Shown here piece by piece: positions 8,452-17,357 of a stretch of 64,000 bases of DNA (positions are counted from its first letter, which is position 1; every line of letters starts with the position of its first letter). Below the pieces are notes generated by a model that saw nothing but the letters and a program-made list of their open reading frames with translations, was not told the origin of the DNA and made no database searches. The DNA lies in NCBI GenBank assembly GCA_022822325.1, contig JAJEBW010000025.1, positions 62,001 to 126,000 on the forward strand. Reading direction: 5' to 3'. Source of the stretch: Gemmatimonadota bacterium (GTDB lineage Bacteria; Gemmatimonadota; Gemmatimonadetes; Longimicrobiales; Gaopeijiaceae). Both the position numbers and the translations under genes were made by a program.

Positions 8452-10956
8452 TCATGATCCGTCGGCGCGCACCGACGCCACCCACCTGCCCCGATCCTCT
8501 ATCAACCCAACAATGTCTCTCGCGACCTTCTCAAACTCTTCGGGCACCCGCTCGGATCTTCCCGCCAGCATTCGGAGGGCAGCCAGCAACGGCACGAATT
8601 CTCGGCAGTCCTCGGCGCTCCGAGCGAGCGCGTCCGCGAATACGCCCGGCGTCGCACCGGCAACCATCAGATCGATCGTGTCCCACACGACCTTGCCGAC
8701 CATCTCGCGGTTGGCGACATCGAGATCGTCGCACATCTCACGGAACAGTCGGGACGCGGCGGCCTCCTCACCCCTGACGACGAGCGCGTGTATCCGGGAC
8801 CCCGTGGCGCGCCATTGGACGGGGATTCCGTGACGTCCAGGCATGTCTCCCAAGTCGCGAACCAATGCGTCGCACGTTTCAAGGGCTTCTCGCCCGCGTC
8901 CCATTCGGTTCAGATTCATGGCCTTCAGTTCCATGGCCATGGCTACTTCCCGGCGAAGGTCCGCCCGGTCGCTTGTCCAGTAACGGCGAACGGCTTCGTC
9001 GCAGACTGCGGTAGCCGCCTCCCATTCGCCCAGCTTCATCTGCGCGGCCGCCTTCTTCATCAGTGCGTTGGCGACCTCAACCTGTACTTCCGGCTCGTCG
9101 ACTTCGCCAAGTCTCTCGATGAGATCATCCCAGATCGCGATCGCCGAGTTCAACGCTGCGGGCGACCCGGGTCTCGCCAGAGTGGATCCCTTGTTTCGGA
9201 GCGACATCGCAACGCACGCCCGGAGTCCTGATTGCGGGGTATCGGCAAAGCGCCGTGCGACCTCGTCGTAACACGCGATCGCAGCTTCCAGCTCGCCAAG
9301 GTGGCCGTGCAGGAATCCCCGGTTCAGGAGTGCGGCGGCGACGCATTCCTGGATTGGTAGCGCCTCTGACACGCCGAAACGGGCGACCACCTCATTGCAG
9401 GCCCTCAACGCTGCCCTGTGTCGCCCAGCCCTCTGCATCGCGACAGATTTGTTGAAATACGCCTTCGCGACGGCAACCTGCACATCGTGGATCGCAATGG
9501 CCTCGAAACGTTCGATCAGTTCGTCGTTGCACGCGATCGAGCGCTCGGCCTCCCCTGTTTCCCCAAGCCTTGCCCCGATGGCGAGAAGTTCGCCCGCCAC
9601 CGCGATCTGGCGGTCCGAGTCAAAAAGGGCCCTGTGGCGCTCGACAAGTGCCCGGTAGGTCGCCGCCGCGTCACCCGCCGGGATGTCGCCCATATCGGGG
9701 TCCAGATCCTTCTGTGCCTGGCGGAACGTCTTCCGGTATGTCTTGTCGGCCAGCAGCGAGCCGAGAATCTCCGTCGCCTCGTCCGGGCCGTAGAACGCCA
9801 CCATGAACCGAATCAGCCCGCGCACCACGGCCGCTTCGTCCCTCCAGCGCCTCAGCTTGTAATACATGCAGTGGAGCGGCTCCGCGACGGAGTACAGCCG
9901 GCGTCGCCCCTCCTCGGCGACCTTGACCGCGCCTCGCGAGCCCAAGCGGCCCAGCAAGGCGGAAGTCTTTCGCACCCCCATCCGAGCCCGGTTCGCCACA
10001 TCGCGAGTGCTCGACGGCCACCAGAGATCTGCCAGGGCCACGTAAACCCGTCGTTCCGTCCCGGGCAGGGAGTTCAGATTGCCGCGAAAGTACTCGCTGT
10101 GGTCGTCGACAAGACCCACCAGTTCCTCCAGCAACTGCGGAACGGCACGATGGCGAGCGAACTCGGCGACGATCACCAGGAGGCGCGGGCTTCCGCCGGT
10201 AAGGATCTCCAGCGGCCGCGTCCCCCAAGCGCTGCGCTGTTCACCGGTAATGGCCTGCCACAAGCGCTGGCACTCGGCAGTGTTCAGAGCGTCCAGCTGG
10301 AGGATGCGAAAGAGCTCGAAGAACGGCGCACTCGCGTCGTCCAGCGCTTCGAAGCGGCTTGTGGCGGTTCCCAGGAGCGTGATCTCCGGATCCGATTGGA
10401 GGGACTCGCGCAGTTGCCACCCGAAGTCGTCGTCCACCTCCTCGCAAAGGTCCTGAAGGTTCTCCACCATGAGAACCAGCCTTCTTCCCAGGCGGTCGGC
10501 GGCCTCCAGGAGAGCGGCCTTGGCGCGCCCGGCGACATCGTCTCCCCGCATCCTGCGAGCCAGAGCAGCGTGCGTCGTCTCGATCTCGCGGGAGATATCG
10601 GGGTGTTGCTCGCCGCACTCCTTCGCCAGATAAACCAGAGCCTCCAGCCAGAAGTCCCCGATGTCGAAGACCTCCAGGCTCTCTTCCATGAACCGAACTG
10701 GCAGCAAGGCACTGCGGAGTTCCGGGACGGCGCGCAGTTCCGCGGCGATGCGCGCCAACAGCATGGTCTTCCCCCGGCCTCGCGGGCCCACGACGAGAGT
10801 GTGCTGGCACGAAGGCGCACCGATGTTTTCTCGGAGGATCTCCAGGACCGTATCCAGCTCCCGCGTCCGAACAACGAACTGCTCGACGACCTCCTGGTCC
10901 GGCTGGAAGACACCCGGGTTGAACTTCCGGATGGTGCGCTCCGGCGGCTTTGTCAT
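8452..10956 (-). CDS. AAA ATPase with C-terminal TPR-like repeats
   Basis: The 834-residue protein starts with a STAND/ORC-like P-loop domain: Walker A GPRGRGKT at residues 57-64, a Walker B-like LVLMVENLQDL near 160, and sensor-like GTATSRF. A winged-helix segment with DLWWPSSTRDVANRARM follows near 310-360. From about residue 470 to the end there are repeated helical pairs (AYFNKSVAMQRAGRHRAAL, ALLNRGFLHGHLGELEAAI, ALMKKAAAQMKLGEWEAAT) typical of TPR units. It starts six bases after the upstream ATPase frame, so the two form an operon. The architecture suits a signal-sensing NTPase, possibly defence-related, but no effector domain is visible. Confidence 0.75.
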   Translation of the reverse strand: MTKPPERTIRKFNPGVFQPDQEVVEQFVVRTRELDTVLEILRENIGAPSCQHTLVVGPRGRGKTMLLARIAAELRAVPELRSALLPVRFMEESLEVFDIGDFWLEALVYLAKECGEQHPDISREIETTHAALARRMRGDDVAGRAKAALLEAADRLGRRLVLMVENLQDLCEEVDDDFGWQLRESLQSDPEITLLGTATSRFEALDDASAPFFELFRILQLDALNTAECQRLWQAITGEQRSAWGTRPLEILTGGSPRLLVIVAEFARHRAVPQLLEELVGLVDDHSEYFRGNLNSLPGTERRVYVALADLWWPSSTRDVANRARMGVRKTSALLGRLGSRGAVKVAEEGRRRLYSVAEPLHCMYYKLRRWRDEAAVVRGLIRFMVAFYGPDEATEILGSLLADKTYRKTFRQAQKDLDPDMGDIPAGDAAATYRALVERHRALFDSDRQIAVAGELLAIGARLGETGEAERSIACNDELIERFEAIAIHDVQVAVAKAYFNKSVAMQRAGRHRAALRACNEVVARFGVSEALPIQECVAAALLNRGFLHGHLGELEAAIACYDEVARRFADTPQSGLRACVAMSLRNKGSTLARPGSPAALNSAIAIWDDLIERLGEVDEPEVQVEVANALMKKAAAQMKLGEWEAATAVCDEAVRRYWTSDRADLRREVAMAMELKAMNLNRMGRGREALETCDALVRDLGDMPGRHGIPVQWRATGSRIHALVVRGEEAAASRLFREMCDDLDVANREMVGKVVWDTIDLMVAGATPGVFADALARSAEDCREFVPLLAALRMLAGRSERVPEEFEKVARDIVGLIEDRGRWVASVRADGS

Positions 10957-10962
10957 GGGGCG

Positions 10963-12212
10963 TCATTCTCCCGGAAACCGATGGCGCGATCCTCCGACAG
11001 GGGCCCTGTAGTGGTGCTGGAAACGGGCCTTCCACCAGTCCCGCAGCAGCTTCATCCTGAAGCGGTGGCCGTCCGGATGGGGTTCGATATACTCGTCATG
11101 GACCAAGACGGCGAGCGTTTCGGTGACCAGTCGCGGGGCGTCCTGCAAGAGCCTGGAATGCCTCTGCTCCAGTTGACGGCTTGCTTCGGCCGTGAAGGCA
11201 CCCTGTATGGCCGCTTCGGCGAGGATTTCCATGGCAATCCCATAGCGGGGTCCACGTCACCCAAGCCGTCTCGAAGCCGCGCCTCGTAGTGCGCGAGGTC
11301 GTTCTGTCCGGATGGTCCGAGAAGTCCGGTACGGTATACCTCCGCGACGTCGTCGAGAACAATCCGGGCTCGGTCGTGCATCCGGACATGGTCTCGCAGG
11401 CGGGCGAAGAAGGACTGCACGTATTGCGGGACGCCCGTGCCCAGGTGCTCGTAGACGGCCCGCGCAACGCCATCGTCGGCGGACAGGTCGTAGTTCTTCA
11501 TAAGCGCCTCAAGGCACCGGACCGATACCTCAAGGCTCCACGGACCCAGCCGGATGGAATCCAGGTAGTTGACCCGATCGGAGATGCCCAGCCGCTCGAC
11601 CAGCGGGGCCAGTCCGATACTTCCAGACACGATCAGGGTCGGGAGACGGTCATCACCCGTCTGGAAGACGGCGCGCAACCAGCTCAGGAACTCGTCCACA
11701 CGCCGAGCACCGTCTTCCTGATCAAGTAGTCTCACAAGGAAGATCGGCACCTCGTCGATAACGATGAGCACCGGTTGGTCGTGCCCGGCGCAATGTGCGA
11801 TCAGGTCTTCCCCGTGACGCCGCCAGTTGCCCGAATCCAGACCGGCACGGAAGCGGACGGCAAACTGATGGGCGCTGATCTTGTCGACCTTCCCAGCCAG
11901 CGTCCACAGCCGACGGCGCATACCCCTCATAAGGCGCGATGTGATTGGCGTAACCGGATGGCACGCCTTGGCGAGACTGGTGATCACGTCCTCCTCGTCT
12001 CGATCCGCTTCCACGTCTGCGAAGAGAAATACCCAACCCTTTCGTTTCAGTCGACGCCCAAGCTCGCGCAGGATGCTGGTCTTTCCCATGCGGCGCTGGC
12101 CGGTCATGACCAGGTGGTTTCCGTCGCGGACGCGGGATTCGAGGACCTTCAACTCTCCTTCCCGGTCGAAGAAGTCGTCGCCGACCACCCAGTGGCCGGT
12201 GGATGATTTCAT
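10963..12212 (-). pseudogene. AAA ATPase (ATPase_2 type) with a one-base frameshift
   Basis: The first frame has Walker A GQRRMGKTS (residues 38-46), Walker B VLIVIDEVPIF and LIVSGSIGL, typical of the archaeal-type ATPase_2 family. Near 11247-11250 the reading moves to another frame that continues sensibly as RYGIAMEILAEAAIQG and ends LVHDEYIEPHPDGHRFRMK then LLRDWWKARF, the usual C-terminal winged helix of this family. Adding one C to the CCCC run restores a continuous protein of about 416 residues. Without it the first frame runs out of register to 11052. The ATG at 12212 fits the domain start. This may be a true frameshift or a base-calling error at a homopolymer. A second ATPase gene follows six bases later. 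Confidence 0.75.
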
Positions 12213-12312
12213 GGGATGTCTCCGTTCGGTCCTTGAGTGGGGCAGTGTCTGTTTTGGACGAGGTTCCGGGACACGTACCCGGCGCACCGGGCCAAGCCCG
12301 TGGACGACCCAA

Positions 12313-12341
12313 AGGCTAACCGTCAACAGTTTCGTTGTCAA
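12313..12341 (-). promoter_or_regulatory. Candidate promoter and operator of the two-ATPase operon
   Basis: On the minus strand a perfect TTGACA (12341-12336) is followed after 17 bp by TAGCCT (12318-12313), about 100 bases before the ATPase start. Three GTCAAC/GTTGAC half-sites lie in 12320-12356; CCGTCAACA (12320-12328) and TGTTGACGG (12348-12356) form an exact inverted repeat around the -35 box, suggesting a repressor site. Confidence 0.45.
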
Positions 12342-12477
12342 CGGTCTTGTTGACGGGCAGTCCCGGAGGCGCGCAGGCCGGTCTGGATCTGTGAGAGGAG
12401 CTCGTTGAAGACTTTGCGCCGCGCCCAGGGACGCCGGATCGGCTCACCCTCCGCGCATCCCGACTCCCCGGGGAGTT

Positions 12478-13806
12478 CTACCGGTCCGTCACCCCCGCCC
12501 CCGCGCGCAGATAATCCAGCAACAGATTCGACATCGCCCGGATTCCCACCGGAACCGCCGAGTTGTCGGCCTGGAAGTCGGGGGTGTGATGGCCGCCCGA
12601 GTATCCGCCGGGAATCACCTGGCCCAGCCGGAAGAAGAACCCGGGCACCTCGTTGGCGAAATAGGCGAAGTCCTCGCCTCCCATCGTCGGTTCCAGCTCG
12701 ACGACGTTGCCGGCGCCCACCGCGCGCTCCAGCGAGGGCAGCATCCGCTCGCCGAGCCCGGGATCGTTGATCGTGGCCGGGGTGCCGCGATCGTATTCCA
12801 GCTCGTAGCCTCCGCCCCCCGCCTCCGTGATCCCCGCCAGGATTTCGCCCATCCGCCGCTCCACCGCATCCCGCACATCGGGGTTGTAGGTGCGCACCGT
12901 GCCCTCCATCTCGACCACATGCGGGATGATGTTGAAGCGGGTTCCACCCCTAATGATCCCCACTGTCACCACGCTGGGTTCGAGCGGGGGCAGATTGCGC
13001 GAACGAATCGTCTGGAATGCGCTGACCGCCTGCGACGCCATCACGATCGGGTCGATCCCCAGATGGGGTGCGGCGCCGTGGGCCTGGAGCCCCAGGACGC
13101 GGATCTTGAAGTGGTCCACCGCCGCGAGCGCCGGCCCGGAGGTGAAGCCGACCTTTCCCACCTCCATCTCGGCAAAGCTGTGAAGCCCGAAGATCGCGCT
13201 CGGCGCGGGATCCTGCAGCACCCCCTCCGCGACCATCATGCGCGCGCCCCCGTCCTCGCCCGGCGGCGGTCCCTCCTCGGCGGGCTGAAAGATGAACTTG
13301 ACCGTTCCGGGAATTTCGTCGCGCATCGCCGCCAGCACCGAAGCCACCCCGAGCTGCACCGCCACATGGATATCGTGGCCGCAGGCGTGCGAGACTCCGA
13401 CCTCCTGGCCCAGGTAGGTGGTGCGCACGGTGGACCGGAAGGGGTAGGGCGTCATCTCGGTGACGGGGAGTGCGTCCATGTCGGCCCGCACCGCCACGAC
13501 CGGACCGGGAAGGCCGCCGCGCAGAATTCCCACCACGCCGGTGTGGGCGACCTCGGTCTGCACTTCGTCGAAGCCGAGCGCCCGCAGGTGATCCGCGACC
13601 AGTTCGGCGGTCTTGAACTCGCGGTTGCCGAGCTCGGGATACCGATGAATGTGCTCGCGCAGCCGGATGATCGAATCCTGAACCTGGGCGAGGATCTCCT
13701 CGACGCGGCCGTCCTGGGCGGCGAGGGGAGCCGGGAACGACGCGAGGACGGCAAGGAAAACGGCCGCGAGGGGAATGGCCGGTGTGCGGAGAGCGGAGCG
13801 GGTCAC
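12478..13806 (-). CDS. Exported M20D-family amidohydrolase
   Basis: The 442-residue product has a cleavable signal peptide (hydrophobic PLAAVFLAVLASFPAPLAA, cut near AAQ) and a complete M20D peptidase/amidohydrolase domain. Metal-site motifs are visible: SHACGHDIH (bridging Cys142 and His144), FQPAEEGPP, FGLHS and, near the C terminus, SGGHHTPDF. Relatives remove N-acyl groups from amino acids (hippurate, indole-acetyl or N-acetyl amino acids) or cleave dipeptides. Export to the periplasm suggests peptide or conjugate scavenging. The GTG at 13806 is chosen because GGAG lies upstream and the signal peptide starts there; the longer open frame upstream looks non-coding. Confidence 0.88.
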   Translation of the reverse strand: MTRSALRTPAIPLAAVFLAVLASFPAPLAAQDGRVEEILAQVQDSIIRLREHIHRYPELGNREFKTAELVADHLRALGFDEVQTEVAHTGVVGILRGGLPGPVVAVRADMDALPVTEMTPYPFRSTVRTTYLGQEVGVSHACGHDIHVAVQLGVASVLAAMRDEIPGTVKFIFQPAEEGPPPGEDGGARMMVAEGVLQDPAPSAIFGLHSFAEMEVGKVGFTSGPALAAVDHFKIRVLGLQAHGAAPHLGIDPIVMASQAVSAFQTIRSRNLPPLEPSVVTVGIIRGGTRFNIIPHVVEMEGTVRTYNPDVRDAVERRMGEILAGITEAGGGGYELEYDRGTPATINDPGLGERMLPSLERAVGAGNVVELEPTMGGEDFAYFANEVPGFFFRLGQVIPGGYSGGHHTPDFQADNSAVPVGIRAMSNLLLDYLRAGAGVTDR

Positions 13807-14207
13807 GGGGGTTCTCCTGGGGTGGAGGGGGAGAATCAGCGCGAATCGCGGGGCGCCGGAGTTTCCGTGCGGATCCCGGGCGGAAGCGGCGCCGGGCGGG
13901 ATCGGGGGCGCCGACGACGACCTCAACTTCGTGCGATAACGGCCTGGGGGCAACAGGGCGGCGCCGGGTGTCCCCCTGCGGGGACGGCTGCGGCGGCAGA
14001 GTGGCGGTCGAGGCGGTGGCCGGGCCGGGGATCCCTTCCCCCAACTGGCGGGATTTCGCCCCGGAGCCCGGGAAATTCCTTGCGCGGCGCGGCGAAACGG
14101 CGCTCTTCCCGGGGATTCGCGTCCGCGGCACGTCGCTTGCGTAAGGTCGCGGCCGTTCGCCAATCTGATTCGTACGCAAAATCCACGAGACAGGGAGATT
14201 CGATCCG
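13807..14207. other. Divergent intergenic region with an inverted repeat
   Basis: This gap lies between the leftward amidohydrolase and the rightward barrel gene, and no gene is seen in it. TTGCGTA (14137-14143) and TACGCAA (14173-14179) are exact inverted copies 29 bases apart, just upstream of the GGGAGA ribosome-binding site at about 14195. They could be a regulator site or part of the promoter. Confidence 0.5.
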
Positions 14208-14972
14208 ATGACCATTCGATCCATTGGTCTTGCCGCCTGCGTCGCGCTGGCCGGGAGCTTCGGCGCCGAGAGGGCGGCGGCGCAATCCGGGGGCGACGGG
14301 TTTCTCTTCCAGCAGCCGCGCGTCTCTTTCTCTTTTCGCGCCGGTCTGAGCGTGCCCCGGGCGGGCAGCGGCAACGGGGGACCAAGTCTCTGGGACGACA
14401 CCCGCGAGTTCTTCACCGTGGAGACCTCCGATTTCGCCGGCCCCCTGATGGTGGGAGAGGTGGCCGTCCGGCTCAACGAGGCGCTCGACCTCACCGTCGG
14501 CATCAGCCACCACAGCGCCTCCTTCAACTCCGAGTACCGCGAATGGGTGGGCGACGACGACCTCCCCATCGCCCAGCACACGACCTTCTCCACCACGCCC
14601 GTTACCCTCGGGGTGCGCGCCTACCCTCTTGTGCGGGGCCGTTCGGTGGGGAGACTGGCCTGGATTCCCCGGGTCTTCAATCCATTTGTGGGAATCGCCG
14701 GCGGGATCGTCCGCTACCGCTACGAGCAGAGAGGCGAGTTCATCGACTACGAGACGTACGACATCTACCGGGACGGCTTTCTTTCGCGAGGCCGGGGGGG
14801 GACCCTACATTTCTCGGGAGGGCTGGAGGTCAGCGTGAACCGACATCTGATGTTGGTCGGCGAGGCGAAGTACGGGTTCGGAAGCGGACCCCTGAGCCGA
14901 GACTTCGTCGGGTTCCCGGATCTGGATCTGGCGGGGCTGCACCTCTCGGCCGGACTGACGGCGCGGTTCTAG
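14208..14972 (+). CDS. Small outer-membrane beta-barrel protein
   Basis: The 254-residue protein has a signal peptide ending AERAAAQ and then alternating amphipathic beta strands (SFSFRAGLSVP, GEVAVRLNEALDLTVGISHH, PVTLGVRAYPLVRG, FNPFVGIAGGIVRYRYEQ, LMLVGEAKYGFG, LHLSAGLTARF). The final residue is Phe, as expected for proteins inserted by the BAM complex. It resembles the OmpA/OmpW-like eight-stranded barrels. GGGAGA precedes the ATG. No peptidoglycan-binding domain follows. The function is unknown. Confidence 0.7.
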   Translation: MTIRSIGLAACVALAGSFGAERAAAQSGGDGFLFQQPRVSFSFRAGLSVPRAGSGNGGPSLWDDTREFFTVETSDFAGPLMVGEVAVRLNEALDLTVGISHHSASFNSEYREWVGDDDLPIAQHTTFSTTPVTLGVRAYPLVRGRSVGRLAWIPRVFNPFVGIAGGIVRYRYEQRGEFIDYETYDIYRDGFLSRGRGGTLHFSGGLEVSVNRHLMLVGEAKYGFGSGPLSRDFVGFPDLDLAGLHLSAGLTARF

Positions 14973-14978
14973 GATCGG

Positions 14979-15002
14979 CGGCGGGTTGGGCTCGCCGGTT
15001 TT
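14979..15002 (+). terminator. Candidate Rho-independent terminator after the barrel gene
   Basis: CGGCGGG and CTCGCCG form a seven-pair stem with one G-U pair and a five-base loop, followed by GTTTT. It begins six bases after the barrel gene stop codon. Confidence 0.5.
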
Positions 15003-15079
15003 CGCAGGCAGGGGACGACAACGGTCTTCGCAGTTGGAAGATCAAGGCATCGAAGATCAGGACACCAAAGGACGGAAAA

Positions 15080-16309
15080 ATGACGAAGACGATCGCAGGA
15101 CTCCGATCGGGAATGACCGGCCTCGCCGTCGCGATTCCGGCGCTGGCGCTTGCCGGGACCCTCTCCGCGCAGGTCGAGGGACGAATGGGATGGCAGCCGT
15201 ACCTGGGTTGCTGGGAGCGTCCGCAGCCGCTGATGGAGGCCGGCGCGGCCGAGACCGCCGCCGCGAGCGAGGGCGTTCTCTGCTTCGTGGCGAACGACGC
15301 GGGGGTGGAGATGCTGACCGTCGCGAATGGCCTCGTCACGCACCGGGAGCCCTTCCCGGCCGACGGACAGCCGCGCACGATCGAGCAGGAGGGCTGCAGC
15401 GGCGCCGAGACCGCGCGCTTCTCCGCCGACCGGCGGCGGATCTACACCGCGTCGGAGATCGTCTGCGAAGACGGGGCGACGCGGCGCGGCACCGGGATCA
15501 TCTCCATGCCGAATCCCGCCGCATGGCTGGATGTGCGCGCGATGGAGGTCGAGGGCGAGGTCACCGCCTGGTCGCAGTGGTATCGGCGGACCTCGAGCGA
15601 GGCGCTGACCGAGCTGGGAATCGAGACCGGCGAGTCGGCGGCGCCGCTGGCGTTGCGGGGCGCGGCGTCCCATGCGGCGGCTCCGATCACGATCGACCAT
15701 GTCATCGACGCCTCGCGGAATGTGGGCGCCAAGGCGGTGGAGGCCTGGATCGCCGAGGCCGGACAGCCCTTTGCCCGGCTCGATTCCGACGACCTCCTTC
15801 GCCTGGACGACGCCGGTGTGCCCGGCCCGGTGATCGATGTGGTGGTCGCGGTCTCCTTCCCGAACCGCTTCGTGCTGAACCGCCAGGAAGCCTACCCCGC
15901 GGAGACCGCCACCGGAGCCCGCGCGGCGCGGCCCATCACGATCGCAACCGGCTACTACGATCCCTTCTGGGGCGGGTACGGGTACAACGGCTATGGGTAC
16001 AGCCCGTACTACAGTCGCTACGGGTATGGCAGCTATTGGGGATACGGCGGCTACGGATACGGCTGGGGCGGCGGCTACTACCGTCCCGTCGTCGTCGAGG
16101 TCACCCCGGCCGCACAGGAGCGCGGCGGTCGCTGGGTCGCGGGCCGGGGCTACCAGGGATCCCGTCCCACGGTGAATCCGGGGCCATCGCGCACGATCGG
16201 CGGCGGAGCGATTCGGAGCACCGGAGGATCGCGCAGCACCGGCGCGGCGACGGCGGGCAGCCGGGGTTCCACCGGTCGCAAGGCCAAGCCCAGGGGCGGC
16301 AAGGGATAG
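15080..16309 (+). CDS. Exported Gly/Tyr-rich protein of unknown function
   Basis: This 409-residue protein has a signal peptide (AVAIPALALAGTLSAQ) and a middle domain I do not recognise, with several cysteines (GCWERP, VLCFVAND, EGCSGAET, EIVCEDGA) that could pair in the periplasm. Residues around 295-335 form a Gly-Tyr-Trp repeat (GYGYN, GYGYS, YGYGSYWGYGGYGYGW). The C-terminal 70 residues are Ser/Gly/Arg-rich and basic (RSTGGSRSTG, KAKPRGGKG). Such tails suggest a surface or matrix role, perhaps binding anionic polymer. The ATG at 15080 follows an A-rich stretch in place of a clear Shine-Dalgarno site. It is separated from the barrel gene by a likely terminator. Confidence 0.65.
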   Translation: MTKTIAGLRSGMTGLAVAIPALALAGTLSAQVEGRMGWQPYLGCWERPQPLMEAGAAETAAASEGVLCFVANDAGVEMLTVANGLVTHREPFPADGQPRTIEQEGCSGAETARFSADRRRIYTASEIVCEDGATRRGTGIISMPNPAAWLDVRAMEVEGEVTAWSQWYRRTSSEALTELGIETGESAAPLALRGAASHAAAPITIDHVIDASRNVGAKAVEAWIAEAGQPFARLDSDDLLRLDDAGVPGPVIDVVVAVSFPNRFVLNRQEAYPAETATGARAARPITIATGYYDPFWGGYGYNGYGYSPYYSRYGYGSYWGYGGYGYGWGGGYYRPVVVEVTPAAQERGGRWVAGRGYQGSRPTVNPGPSRTIGGGAIRSTGGSRSTGAATAGSRGSTGRKAKPRGGKG

Positions 16310-16457
16310 AATCTCCGGCTCGCGCCACAGGACACGTCGCCGGACAAATGAGGGAACGGGCTTCCGCGTCCAGGATCGGCGCGGGGGCCCTTCTCGCGTC
16401 CCTTCCCCGGCCATCCTTGCCCTTCCCGCCTCCGGGCCACTCCATGGAAGGGAACCA

Positions 16458-17183
16458 ATGACTTCACCGGTCCAGCTCGGCGACATGGCCGGACTCTCCC
16501 AGGCGCTCGGGTCCAATCCGCTCCTCGCCCTCGTCGTGCTCTTCGGCGCCGGCGTCGCGATCAGCCTGACCCCCTGCGTCTATCCGATGATCCCGATCAC
16601 CGCGTCGGTGATTTCCGGAACCGCCGAGCAGGGACAGTCGTGGCGGCGGACGGCAGCCCTGACCTTCACCTATGTGTCGGGACTGGCGCTTCTGTACGCG
16701 CTCCTGGGAACGGTCGCCGGGATGACGGGGACGCTCTTCGGGTCGGTGAGCGCAAGCCCATGGGCGCTGCTCGCAATCGGCAACCTGCTTCTCCTCTTCG
16801 CGCTCGCCATGTTCGACGTCGTTCCGGTACGGGTGCCGCAGCGGTTGATCGCGTGGGCCGGGAGCCGCGAGGGAGGTTCCTACGGCGCGGTCTTCGTGCT
16901 GGGCGCCACCTCCGGACTCGTGGCCGCACCCTGCGGAGCGCCCGCCTTCGCCGCCGTCCTGGCGTGGGTCGCCGCCACCCGGGCCGGACTCATGGGATTC
17001 GTCTACCTCTTCGTGTTCTCGCTGGGGATGACCGCCGTGCTGGTTGCGGTCGGCCTCTTTTCGGGAACGCTCTCGAAGCTGCCGAAGTCGGGTCGCTGGA
17101 TGGTCGCGGTCAAGCGCGGGGCGGCAATCGTCATGCTCGGCGTCGCGCAGTACTATTTTGTGCAGGCGGGGTACAACCTGTGA
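16458..17183 (+). CDS. CcdA/DsbD-like transmembrane thiol-disulfide carrier
   Basis: The 241-residue integral membrane protein has about six hydrophobic helices and the two family cysteine motifs: SLTPCVYPMIPIT in the first helix and APCGAPAF in the fourth. In CcdA and the DsbD core these cysteines carry reducing equivalents from cytoplasmic thioredoxin across the membrane. The length is that of stand-alone CcdA, with no fused periplasmic domains. A TlpA-like thioredoxin follows, which is the expected electron acceptor, so the pair may serve cytochrome c maturation or periplasmic thiol reduction. Confidence 0.85.
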   Translation: MTSPVQLGDMAGLSQALGSNPLLALVVLFGAGVAISLTPCVYPMIPITASVISGTAEQGQSWRRTAALTFTYVSGLALLYALLGTVAGMTGTLFGSVSASPWALLAIGNLLLLFALAMFDVVPVRVPQRLIAWAGSREGGSYGAVFVLGATSGLVAAPCGAPAFAAVLAWVAATRAGLMGFVYLFVFSLGMTAVLVAVGLFSGTLSKLPKSGRWMVAVKRGAAIVMLGVAQYYFVQAGYNL

Positions 17184-17243
17184 GGTCGATTTTGAGCGTG
17201 AATACGCGGGCTGCGGCGAAGAGAACCGCGCGGAGGCAGGAGG

Positions 17244-17320
17244 GCGTGAGGACAAAGGAAGCGTGAGAAAACAAAAAGCGTGAGAGGAAAGAAAAACGTG
17301 AGAAATGGAAGCGTGGGAAG
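17244..17320 (+). repeat. Purine-rich imperfect repeat, period about 17 bp
   Basis: Five copies of [AG]CGTG[AG]G start at 17244, 17261, 17278, 17296 and 17311 in an almost pure A/G stretch, striking in such GC-rich DNA. It lies between the CcdA-like and TlpA-like genes and supplies several alternative GTG codons in different frames. Confidence 0.65.
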
Positions 17321-17357
17321 ACGGGCCGGGGCCGGAGGGAGCACGGCAACAGGAATC

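Noticed and set aside
11241-11258. Programmed ribosomal frameshift in the ATPase gene
   Set aside because: No slippery heptamer with downstream pseudoknot is evident. A missing base in a C-run is simpler.
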